Shown here one piece after another: positions 1 through 6,561 of a DNA stretch of 36,206 nucleotides. This stretch comes from Bacteroidota bacterium (GTDB lineage Bacteria; Bacteroidota; Ignavibacteria; Kapaibacteriales; UBA2268). Location of the stretch: NCBI GenBank assembly GCA_009777815.1, contig WRLB01000010.1, positions 1 to 36,206 on the forward strand. The letters are read 5' to 3'. The notes under the pieces were generated by a model that saw only the letters and a list, made by a program, of their open reading frames with translations, had not been told where the DNA came from and ran no database searches. A program made the position numbers and the translations under genes. Each line of letters starts with the position of its first letter. Within the stretch, counting starts at the first letter, position 1.

Positions 1-1
1 T

Positions 2-1144
2 CGCGAAAATCCCAAACCTATTCCTACAATCCACATCTACACTGAAGGTGGGCTGCCTGTTGATTCTAAAGAAGATTATAGAAATGCTACATTTACTTTA
101 GATGGACAAGGCACCTGCGATAATATAGGTGAAACAGATTTAAGGATTAGAGGACGTGGGAACTCTACTTGGGTATATCCTAAGAAGCCATATCGGTTAA
201 ATTTTAATACTGCGATATCGCTTTTCGATCTACCTGCAGCGAGGAACTGGGTACTACTTGCTTCTTATAGTGACCCATTTTTTATGTTTGACCCCGTTGC
301 ATTTGAACTTAGTCGGCGGTTAAATATGCCTTGGACTAACAACACATTCTATGTGGAATTATATCTAAATGATGATTATTTAGGTATATATCAACTTACT
401 GAACATATTTCAAGTAATGTTGTTCTGTCGGGTAATGACATCCTATTTGAAATAGACAATCAAATGGATGAGGATTACCAATTTTATTCTAATTTATTAG
501 AATTGCCGATAATGATATCCAATCCATCTAATCAAGCAACGCTTGACAGGGCAAAACTAATATGGGATAACATAGAGAATACATTGTTCGGTCCTGTTTA
601 TGAAAATGCACCTGAAGTCCTTGATAGCAATGGTGGTTGGCGAGATTTGTTTAACCTTCAATCTGTTATGAGTTATATGCTTGTAAGAGAAGTTATGCAT
701 TTTGTCGGGGCGCCAATGTGGGGAAATAGTTTCTATATGAGGTATATAGAAAGCGATGGTAAAATTCATTTTGGACCTCAATGGGACTTTAATGATAGCA
801 CTATAAAAATTTATTTTGACCCACTTGCACTATCTTATATAAGTTATAGACCGTTTCCTACATATACATTATTAGTAAGAGAACGCCCTTGTGAAAAACT
901 TCTGTTTAGATTTCTTGATGATCCTAAATTTGTAAGAGAATATAAACAGTATGCCAATAGTGTTATTGGACAATTAAACGCAGATAGATATATTGACAGC
1001 TTAATAGCAGTATTAAAGCCATATATGGCAAAAGAATATGCAAGATGGGAGCAATATAATAATCAAGAAGATGTTTTATTCCCTTGGTTCAAAGGTTTTC
1101 ATAGAACAAGAATTAATCTAATAAAGAATTATATTGATGAATAA
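2..1144 (+). CDS. CotH kinase family protein, 5'-truncated
   Basis: The reading frame is open from base 2 to the stop at 1142-1144, so the gene begins outside the window; 380 residues are visible. The first part carries the CotH-family pattern IRGRGNSTW, then KKPYRLNF and DLPAARNWVLLASYSD, followed by YLGIYQLTEHI and, near the middle, FGPQWDFNDS, which matches the GPxWDxD-type active-site motif of CotH atypical protein kinases. CotH proteins phosphorylate secreted proteins (known for Bacillus spore-coat CotB/CotG); bacterial homologues outside spore formers are mostly uncharacterised and often exported. The signal peptide, if any, is not in the window. No T9SS sorting tail is present at the C-terminus. 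A strong intrinsic terminator follows 25 bases after the stop, so this is the last gene of its transcript. The family call is firm; substrate is unknown. Confidence 0.85.
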   Translation, partial: RENPKPIPTIHIYTEGGLPVDSKEDYRNATFTLDGQGTCDNIGETDLRIRGRGNSTWVYPKKPYRLNFNTAISLFDLPAARNWVLLASYSDPFFMFDPVAFELSRRLNMPWTNNTFYVELYLNDDYLGIYQLTEHISSNVVLSGNDILFEIDNQMDEDYQFYSNLLELPIMISNPSNQATLDRAKLIWDNIENTLFGPVYENAPEVLDSNGGWRDLFNLQSVMSYMLVREVMHFVGAPMWGNSFYMRYIESDGKIHFGPQWDFNDSTIKIYFDPLALSYISYRPFPTYTLLVRERPCEKLLFRFLDDPKFVREYKQYANSVIGQLNADRYIDSLIAVLKPYMAKEYARWEQYNNQEDVLFPWFKGFHRTRINLIKNYIDE

Positions 1145-1169
1145 GATAGAATCTTAATATAATATTATA

Positions 1170-1201
1170 AAAGCAGAACGTTTTTGTTCTGCTTTTTTTT
1201 T
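1170..1201 (+). terminator. Rho-independent terminator of the CotH gene
   Basis: A 10-bp perfect stem (AAAGCAGAAC at 1170-1179 with GTTCTGCTTT at 1186-1195) with a 6-nt loop runs into an uninterrupted T tract. The U tract lies on the plus-strand transcript. Confidence 0.85.
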
Positions 1202-1240
1202 ATTTGTTACATACCGTGCTTTTTTCGGCATAACGTATAA

Positions 1241-2161
1241 CTATTCGTTTTCTTTTTGTTCCAACTGTTCTTGATGCTTTTGTAAAGCATCAAGATGTTT
1301 TTGAAAATGCTGTTGTAAATGATCTGGCAAATGTTCACGATGCTGTTTTAACTGCCCGCGGTGCTGTTCTAATTGGTCACGATGTTGTTTTAAATGTAAA
1401 TGTCCGCGGTGCTGTTCTAATTGCTCACTATGTTTTTGAAAACGATTGCGAAACTTGTCATTACTTTCTTTTTGCAAAGAATCACGAAGTTCTTTATTTT
1501 CTTTTTGCAAAGTGTCCCACCATTCAGGTACCTGTTCAGAAAAATCTTTTTGCCTTTCGGCAATTTTTAATCTTGGTGCTTCTAAACTCCGTTCATGCAT
1601 CGGTTCGAAAGAATCATTAGGAAAATAATGGCTTCCTTTTGTTTTCTTCTCGCGTTTTTTATTTGGTGTTTTCTTTTCTTTTTTCAGATTATCTTTGCCT
1701 TTAACATCACTATTATGGTTCATAAAGCAATTAAACACCTCGCCCATAAATTTGTTCTCAAAAACAAGATATTTTGAAAACTCGGCTTCAGACAAAACAC
1801 CACGGAGTTCTTGGTTTTTTTCTACATTAAGTTTGTGGATTTCATTATGTAGATTAAGCAGTTGGTCATTAAGATTATTAATATCTTTTGAATTATTTTT
1901 CACTGCTTCGTTCAGTTTAGCGACTACTTCTTTTTGTTGTTTTCTTTTTTCGTCGATTTGTTTGTTATGTGCGTTAAGTTTTACTAAAAACTTTTCGGAT
2001 TTAGTTTCGTCTAAATCCATTGCTTCTAACATTTTCATTTTCTTTACAACATCCATTCTTTCTTTTGCTTTTGGTGAACGGATATTTTTATCGGCATATA
2101 CGCTTGCCGACAAGAAAATACTAATAACTATTAAAGTTAATGTTACTTGGATTTTATTCAT
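1241..2161 (-). CDS. Spy/CpxP-like periplasmic protein with His/Gln-rich coiled-coil tail
   Basis: Start chosen at the ATG whose codon is 2159-2161, because it gives a clean signal peptide (MNKIQVTLTLIVISIFLSAS-VYA); an upstream in-frame ATG at 2188 would only add nine residues before it. The mature part (about residues 25-140) is helical and resembles the Spy/CpxP chaperone or metal-sensor family as found in Bacteroidota (LEAMDLDETKSEKFLVKL, later LSEAEFSKYLVFENKFM). The second half is charged, then from about residue 225 becomes a near-continuous His/Gln/Leu coiled coil built of imperfect LEQHRGHL / LKQHRDQL / LKQHREHL units. The regular histidines suggest metal binding, by inference only. 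Family assignment is moderate; the tail is not typical of Spy. Confidence 0.65.
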   Translation of the reverse strand: MNKIQVTLTLIVISIFLSASVYADKNIRSPKAKERMDVVKKMKMLEAMDLDETKSEKFLVKLNAHNKQIDEKRKQQKEVVAKLNEAVKNNSKDINNLNDQLLNLHNEIHKLNVEKNQELRGVLSEAEFSKYLVFENKFMGEVFNCFMNHNSDVKGKDNLKKEKKTPNKKREKKTKGSHYFPNDSFEPMHERSLEAPRLKIAERQKDFSEQVPEWWDTLQKENKELRDSLQKESNDKFRNRFQKHSEQLEQHRGHLHLKQHRDQLEQHRGQLKQHREHLPDHLQQHFQKHLDALQKHQEQLEQKENE

Positions 2162-2263
2162 TTTGATTCTCAAAAATAAGTTTAACATAAATTATTAGAA
2201 AAGAAAAAAACAATTTGGTTTAAAATTATTTTTTTAATAAAATTAAAAATCACCATAAACCTT

Positions 2264-2291
2264 GTCGTGCTGAACTCGTTTCAGCATTCCC
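2264..2291. repeat. Dispersed palindromic repeat, copy 1
   Basis: Core tgctgaactcgtttcagca at 2268-2286 with 7-bp arms TGCTGAA/TTCAGCA, in the 156-base leader between the Spy-like gene and hslO. Same family as the copies near 3.26, 3.8, 4.1, 6.0, 8.3, 11.9, 14.0, 14.7, 17.7, 25.0 and 26.7 kb. Confidence 0.85.
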
Positions 2292-2344
2292 TAATTTTTT
2301 TTATGGAAAATACTTATTTTTATGCTTATCTTTTTTATTAACCT

Positions 2345-3250
2345 ATGTTAGAAAACGTAAAAAACAAATTTAAAATTAGAGATAGAGCAATTAGTGTTCT
2401 ATCTAAAGATGGGCTTTTTAGAGCAGTATTTGTTAAAAATAATAATACAATTAATACTGCTAAACAAAATCACAATTTAAATCTTTATCCTGCTATTCTG
2501 CTATCCAAAACACTAACCGCTACTACTATGATGTCTATGTTTCTGAAGGGTGAGGAACGCATTATTGCCGATATTAATATGAATAACAAAATAACTAAAA
2601 TATACGCCGAAGTGCTACATACAGGCGAATGTCGCGGCTTTGTTAAGGAAAATACTAATAATAATCCCAATAATAATTCTAATAATTGCGATACGCCTTT
2701 ACTAAAAGTGTCCCGCATTCTTTACAACCATATTACGCCTATTATCGGCATTGTGCCGCTTAATAATTTTGATATTGAAGATGCTTTTAATTCTTATTTT
2801 TTGCAATCGGAACAGACACAATCCTTTATAATTCTTAATACTTATGCTGATAATTCTAAAATAATTAACTCTAATGGAATTTTAATTCAAGCAATGCCTA
2901 ATGCTACTCAATCTCAAATTGATAATATCAAAAATCAAATGCTAAACATTAAAAAACGCAATATTCTTAATTCTATAAAATATACAATTAGCCCTGAAAT
3001 TGATGAAAGTTTATCTGAATTGCTGCCTTTTAATTTTGATATAATTAAGAATAGACAAATTGATTTTTACTGCCGTTGCTCCAAAGAAAACTTTAAAAAT
3101 AAACTTATAACATTAGGAATTGAGGAAATTAAAGATATGGAAAATAAAGGGCATTCCGAACTAATTTGCCAATTTTGTTCTAAAAAACATCATCTTTCGT
3201 CTGCGGATTTTAAAGATATAATTAATCAAATAATAGCAAGTAGTAATTAA
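2345..3250 (+). CDS. hslO: Hsp33 redox-regulated molecular chaperone
   Basis: Cytosolic holdase that is activated when its C-terminal zinc centre is oxidised. The four zinc cysteines are present in the canonical CxC...CxxC arrangement: C243 and C245 (FYCRCSKE), then C275 and C278 (CQFC). The N-terminal half follows the family: ATTMMSMFLKGEERI, a GECRGFV segment, then LKVSRILYNHITPIIGIVPL. Length (301 residues) is normal. One oddity is an Asn-rich low-complexity insert (NTNNNPNNNSNN, around residues 102-113) between the two N-domain segments. The gene appears to be a single unit: palindromic repeats lie on both sides. No Shine-Dalgarno sequence is visible before the ATG, as usual in Bacteroidota. 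Confidence 0.92.
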   Translation: MLENVKNKFKIRDRAISVLSKDGLFRAVFVKNNNTINTAKQNHNLNLYPAILLSKTLTATTMMSMFLKGEERIIADINMNNKITKIYAEVLHTGECRGFVKENTNNNPNNNSNNCDTPLLKVSRILYNHITPIIGIVPLNNFDIEDAFNSYFLQSEQTQSFIILNTYADNSKIINSNGILIQAMPNATQSQIDNIKNQMLNIKKRNILNSIKYTISPEIDESLSELLPFNFDIIKNRQIDFYCRCSKENFKNKLITLGIEEIKDMENKGHSELICQFCSKKHHLSSADFKDIINQIIASSN

Positions 3251-3256
3251 GGAATA

Positions 3257-3284
3257 TGGATGCTGAAACGAGTTCAGCAGGACA
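3257..3284. repeat. Dispersed palindromic repeat, copy 2
   Basis: Core tgctgaaacgagttcagca at 3261-3279, starting 10 bases after the hslO stop codon. It may serve as the 3'-end hairpin of the hslO transcript. Confidence 0.8.
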
Positions 3285-3418
3285 TTTATAGATTTTGCTC
3301 CCGAGCAAATGTAGACAAAATGTCATAACTAATTTTCCAATTATTAGTAACGTTTTTGCAATTTATTTAAGGAACTCCCTATTTATCTGTTGTTTAAGCG
3401 ATTTTGCTACCAAAAAAC

Positions 3419-3658
3419 CAATTATATAATTGAAAAACCAATTATATAATTGCTTTTTCAATTATATAATTGCTTTTCCGATTTATAAATTGCTTTTTCA
3501 ATTATATAATTGCTTTTTCAATTTATAAATTGCTTTTTCAATTATATAATCGGTAAATCAATTGACAAAATGTCAATTTTGTTAATAAATTGCTTATCCG
3601 ATTTATAAACTGAATAAGCGATTATATAATTAAAAAAACGATGGTATAATTGGAAAAA
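3419..3658. repeat. 20-bp tandem array of self-complementary AT-rich units
   Basis: Twelve units of exactly 20 bp run without a phase break from 3419; a thirteenth, degenerate unit may precede at 3399. The commonest unit is a 14-bp perfect palindrome CAATTATATAATTG plus a 6-nt spacer, usually CTTTTT. Units at 3479, 3519 and 3599 switch the centre from ATAT to TATA (for example CAATTTATAAATTG at 3519), which changes four bases together and mostly keeps the symmetry. The units at 3559 and 3579 are the most decayed. The period is close to two helical turns. It is not CRISPR: there are no unique spacers. Confidence 0.85.
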
Positions 3659-3664
3659 CGCTTC

Positions 3665-3745
3665 ACCACCCCGTCATTTGCTTTCGCAAATGACACCCCT
3701 CCTCGGAGGGGAACTGTTCCCCTCCTGTGGAGGGGTAGGGGTGGT
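3665..3745. repeat. GC-rich multi-hairpin element (MITE-like)
   Basis: An island of high GC in AT-rich DNA, bounded by 8-bp terminal inverted repeats ACCACCCC (3665-3672) and GGGGTGGT (3738-3745). Inside are GTCATTTGC/GCAAATGAC (3673-3681 with 3686-3694), CCCCTCC/GGAGGGG (3696-3702 with 3705-3711) and CCCCTCC/GGAGGGG (3719-3725 with 3729-3735). An alternative, mutually exclusive 9-bp stem pairs 3705-3713 with 3717-3725. Both edges abut a GGTATAATT string. Confidence 0.7.
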
Positions 3746-3751
3746 ATAATT

Positions 3752-3911
3752 CCTAATTTTATGGAGATGCTGAAATAAGTTCAGCATGACACGTTTTCCC
3801 ATTATGTCATTCCGAACTCGTTTCGGAATCCCCTAATTTTATGGGGATGCTGAAACAAGTTCAGCATGACACGTTTTTCCATTATGTCATTCCGAACTCG
3901 TTTCGGAATCC
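3752..3911. repeat. 80-bp tandem duplication carrying two palindromes per unit
   Basis: Units 3752-3831 and 3832-3911 differ at only a few positions; a third unit begins (CCTAATTTA) and stops. Each holds one tgctgaa-type palindrome (3768-3786 and 3848-3866) and one ttccgaactcgtttcggaa palindrome (3810-3828 and 3890-3908). The span 3806-3870 forms the complete composite element GTCAT...ATGAC, with an inner ATCCCC/GGGGAT stem. Confidence 0.85.
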
Positions 3912-3940
3912 CCTAATTTAGTTAGCATATTGGTAAATCC

Positions 3941-4024
3941 GAGTAAAAATTAGTAAATCACGAGCAAAATTGAGTAAAAGATGAGTAAAATTAGATAACA
4001 GATGAGTAAATCCGAGCAAAAGTT
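3941..4024. repeat. 21-bp tandem array, four degenerate units
   Basis: Units begin at 3941, 3962, 3983 and 4004, each opening with GAGTAAA or GAGCAAA. Unlike the 20-bp array these are not palindromic. No spacer and no coding frame is evident. Confidence 0.65.
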
Positions 4025-4065
4025 ATGCAACACAGGGATAAATTAATTTGCTGAATTTTATATGG

Positions 4066-4172
4066 AGATGCTGAAACAAGTTCAGCATGACAGATATTTT
4101 TATGGAGATGCTGAAATAAGTTCAGCATGACAGCATTTTCGTTATTGTCATGCTGAATTTAGTTCAGCATCT
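4066..4172. repeat. Three dispersed palindromic repeat copies in a row
   Basis: Cores at 4069-4087 (tgctgaaacaagttcagca), 4109-4127 (tgctgaaataagttcagca) and 4151-4169 (tgctgaatttagttcagca). The first two are direct copies 40 bp apart; the third is in the opposite orientation, ending in ATCTCC where the others begin with GGAGAT. Confidence 0.85.
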
Positions 4173-4445
4173 CCAAATAAATTTAGTATAACAGAATTAA
4201 AAAAATAGCATTGATGTCTACTATTAGCAATAAATGTAATATTAAACATATTTTATATTAAATGTAAAAATAAAAATTATAAAGATGTTGTAGTAAAATC
4301 AATAGTTTATAAAGTATTTTGTTCTAAAATAATTGTTTGGCAAAGATTTTTAATATATAATGTAAAATAAAAATAATATAATTATTGTGCTAACAAAAAA
4401 AATTAACATAGTAAATATTTAAAAAATAATAATTATATTAGTATT

Positions 4446-5222
4446 ATGGATGTAACTATTGCACCAATGGAACTCTCAAATTTGTGGAGAGAATATCAAT
4501 TAACACATAGTGTAGACATAAAAAATGAGCTGATGTTGTCTTATATGTGGGTTGTTAGATATGTTTTACAAAAAACTACTCTTCCTGTAAATACAGTTTT
4601 AGAAGAAGAAGATTTTCTTAATATAGGAATGCTTGGACTAAACGAAGCAATTGAGCGCTTTGATGTAGATAAAGGGGTGAAGTTTGAAACATATGCTATT
4701 CCTCGTGTTAGAGGTATGATAAAAGATGAGTTAAGAAATTTAGATTGGCTATCTCGTTCTACCCGTAAAAAAGCACAGGATTTTATGAATGTAAAAGAAA
4801 AATTAAGTTTAGAAAAAGGACGTGACGCAACCATAGAAGAAATAATGGAACATTTGCAAATTCCGCCTGAAAAATACTATAAGTATTTGCATGCAGCGTC
4901 ATCGGCACGGAGTTTTTTGTCTTTGAACGATTCTAATTTTTATGTTAATGATAATGATGAAGTAGTTAATGTATTAGAAGAGATTCCTGAAGATTCCGAA
5001 GATAATTTTCTTAATTTAGTTATAGAGAAAGAGAAAACAGAATTCCTTGTTGATTATCTTAAAAAATTAGATGATAAAAGGCGTTTAGTAATGGTTTTAT
5101 ATTATTACGAGGATATGAATTTCAGAGAAATAGGTGCTGATTTGGGATTGTCTGAAGGTAGAGTGTGCCAAATACATTCACAAGTAATAAATGAATTACG
5201 TGCAGAATTTAAGAACTTTTAA
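4446..5222 (+). CDS. RNA polymerase sigma factor of the FliA/WhiG (sigma-28) type
   Basis: 258 residues with sigma-70 regions in order. Region 2 (about residues 15-100) includes DFLNIGMLGLNEAIERFD and FETYAIPRVRGMIKDELR followed by DWLSRSTRKK, the signature that separates FliA/WhiG from the main sigma. Region 3 (about 110-165) contains GRDATIEEIMEHL. Region 4 (about 200-255) contains a helix-turn-helix FREIGADLGLSEGRVCQIHSQ. It directs core polymerase to a separate promoter class. No flagellar, chemotaxis or anti-sigma (FlgM) gene lies nearby, so a role other than flagella is possible. The transcript ends at a hairpin at 5229-5256. Assignment to the FliA/WhiG group rather than SigB-like is by the region-2 motif. 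Confidence 0.88.
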   Translation: MDVTIAPMELSNLWREYQLTHSVDIKNELMLSYMWVVRYVLQKTTLPVNTVLEEEDFLNIGMLGLNEAIERFDVDKGVKFETYAIPRVRGMIKDELRNLDWLSRSTRKKAQDFMNVKEKLSLEKGRDATIEEIMEHLQIPPEKYYKYLHAASSARSFLSLNDSNFYVNDNDEVVNVLEEIPEDSEDNFLNLVIEKEKTEFLVDYLKKLDDKRRLVMVLYYYEDMNFREIGADLGLSEGRVCQIHSQVINELRAEFKNF

Positions 5223-5228
5223 AGAAAT

Positions 5229-5256
5229 CGAACAGGAATCTAATTATTCCTGTTCG
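5229..5256. terminator. Hairpin after the sigma-factor gene
   Basis: Perfect 11-bp stem CGAACAGGAAT (5229-5239) with ATTCCTGTTCG (5246-5256) and a 6-nt loop, six bases after the stop codon. There is no following T tract, so it may be a 3'-end stabiliser rather than a classical intrinsic terminator. Confidence 0.6.
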
Positions 5257-5372
5257 CAAATGGGGTGTGTTTTCACGTTGCTTTCAATACTTGATAAAAA
5301 GTGTAAACTAATTACACTACTTTTAAAATGTTACGGAATTCGCACATAACAAATTAATTCCCAAAAAACAAA

Positions 5373-5882
5373 CTATAACTTCTTTTTAGCAAGCATTACT
5401 GCACCTATTATAGCAGATAATAATAATATTCCTACAATTTCTAAAGGAAACAGGAACTTTGAATAAAGTTCTTCGCCAATTGCTTCTACTGAACCAATAC
5501 TATTTGCAATTATTGTATTATTTTGAATTTCGTTATTAGCAAATAGTATAGCAATTAAAATAACTATTAGCATAGCGATAGAGATAACAATAGCAAAAGA
5601 TTGTTTGATTTTGTTTTTTATTTTTTTTGATTCATCTACTTCGTTGGTGCTTAATAGCATTATAACAAAAAGCACTAATACCATTATTGCTCCTGCGTAT
5701 ACAATTACTTGCATAACTGCTAAGAATTGTGCCGATAATGTTATATATATTCCCGCTAACATAAAGAAATGAAACACCAACGCTAATGCTGATTTAATTG
5801 GATTTTTATTCGCTACCGTTATTACGGCACTTCCTATTGCAAGTATAGATAAGACGATTAAAACAATGGATTCTAATATCAT
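5373..5882 (-). CDS. nuoJ: NADH-quinone oxidoreductase subunit J
   Basis: 169-residue membrane subunit of respiratory complex I. The N-terminal half has the NuoJ pattern: NPIKSALALVFHFFMLAGIYITL followed by the conserved AQFLAVMQVIVYAGAIMVLVLFVIMLL, the segment that contains the pi-bulge helix of ND6/NuoJ. Five hydrophobic segments are seen, the last two at about residues 90-112 and 145-165. Normally nuoJ sits between nuoI and nuoK; here neither is present. Its neighbours are a convergent sigma factor and an upstream receiver protein on the same strand, 208 bases away. The rest of complex I must be elsewhere. Start is an ATG. Confidence 0.9.
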   Translation of the reverse strand: MILESIVLIVLSILAIGSAVITVANKNPIKSALALVFHFFMLAGIYITLSAQFLAVMQVIVYAGAIMVLVLFVIMLLSTNEVDESKKIKNKIKQSFAIVISIAMLIVILIAILFANNEIQNNTIIANSIGSVEAIGEELYSKFLFPLEIVGILLLSAIIGAVMLAKKKL

Positions 5883-5964
5883 AGTTGTAATTATTTATGT
5901 AATTTTTAGCAAAATAATGAAAAAATATTAAATATTCGTAAAATAAATTGTAATTTCTACAGTT

Positions 5965-5992
5965 ATAGCAACGAAGAATACTCCGTTGCTAT
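5965..5992. other. Hairpin between the receiver gene and nuoJ
   Basis: ATAGCAACG (5965-5973) pairs perfectly with CGTTGCTAT (5984-5992) across a 10-nt loop. It lies downstream of the receiver gene on the minus strand and upstream of nuoJ; it may end the former or belong to the leader of the latter. Confidence 0.5.
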
Positions 5993-6001
5993 TCTGCAAC
6001 T

Positions 6002-6061
6002 ATTCCGAACTTATTTCAGCATTTCCTTGCTTTATGTGGAAATATTGAAATAAATTCGGGA
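6002..6061. repeat. Composite palindromic repeat, decayed copy
   Basis: Left arm around TTCCGAACTTATTTCAGCATTTCC and right arm around GGAAATATTGAAATAAATTCGGGA face each other, giving one long imperfect hairpin. It is the same two-palindrome architecture as 3806-3870, with mutations in both halves. Confidence 0.65.
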
Positions 6062-6090
6062 TACAAGAATAAAGAATTATACTATTTCAG

Positions 6091-6501
6091 TTAATTTCTT
6101 GGTATTCCTGCAAGTTTGTCTTTTGCTATTTTAAATGAAGATAGCAATTTTACTTTGGCTACGAGCAATTTTTCTTCTATTGGTTTGTTAAGGAAGTCGT
6201 CAGCGCCTGATTCTATTGCTTTTAATTGGTTTTGCACGTCATTAAGTGCAGTAACAATAACAATAGGAATTTCGGCGGTTATTGGGTCTCCTTTTAATTT
6301 CATTGTTGTTTGATAGCCGTCAAGACGGGGCATCATTACATCGAGAACAATAGCATCAGGATGCTTTTCAGCAACTTTTTCTAAGCATTCTTGACCATCA
6401 TATGCTTCGGCTACTTCGTAGCCATTGATGTCAAGATATCTATGTAGTAGTTTAGTCGTTATTTTATTATCATCTACGACTAGAATATAAGGTTTACTCA
6501 T
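6091..6501 (-). CDS. Single-domain response regulator (receiver only)
   Basis: 136 residues comprising one complete CheY-type receiver and nothing else. The acidic pocket is D10-D11, the phosphoacceptor D54 (IVLDVMMPRLDG), the switch Thr T84 (VIVTAL) and the conserved K106 (FLNKP). The GADDFLNKPI ending is the PleD/diguanylate-cyclase-like receiver subtype rather than a chemotaxis CheY. There is no output domain, so it probably passes phosphate onward or acts by protein contact. No histidine kinase is adjacent, so it is an orphan. ATG start, preceded by AT-rich sequence; separated from the upstream tig gene by 60 bases on the same strand and possibly co-transcribed with it. Confidence 0.9.
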   Translation of the reverse strand: MSKPYILVVDDNKITTKLLHRYLDINGYEVAEAYDGQECLEKVAEKHPDAIVLDVMMPRLDGYQTTMKLKGDPITAEIPIVIVTALNDVQNQLKAIESGADDFLNKPIEEKLLVAKVKLLSSFKIAKDKLAGIPRN

Positions 6502-6561
6502 TTAAATACCTATAAACTATAATTTTTAAAATATTCTAATTAAAAAATGTAAACTATTGAA

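Larger units (their letters stand above)
3251..4445. other. Gene-free, repeat-packed region between hslO and the sigma factor
   Basis: About 1.2 kb without a credible coding sequence. In order it holds a palindromic repeat (3257-3284), a 20-bp palindromic tandem array (3419-3658), a GC-rich multi-hairpin element (3665-3745), an 80-bp tandem duplication (3752-3911), a 21-bp tandem array (3941-4024) and three more palindromic copies (4066-4172). From about 4190 to 4445 there is only very AT-rich sequence, which presumably holds the sigma-factor promoter, although no convincing TAnnTTTG box is seen. Confidence 0.8.

Noticed and set aside
1695-2198. Plus-strand 167-codon reading frame
   Set aside because: Lies opposite the Spy-like gene, is Ser/Phe/Leu-rich, and has no family pattern; it is a shadow of the Lys/Glu-rich gene.
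3399-3658. CRISPR-like array of short repeats
   Set aside because: Units are contiguous with a 6-nt spacer of nearly constant sequence; there are no unique 30-40-bp spacers and no cas genes.
3399-4445. Replication origin with iterons
   Set aside because: No DnaA, Rep or ParB gene and no convincing TTATNCACA box; TTATGCAAC near 4023 fits poorly. The array alone does not support an origin.
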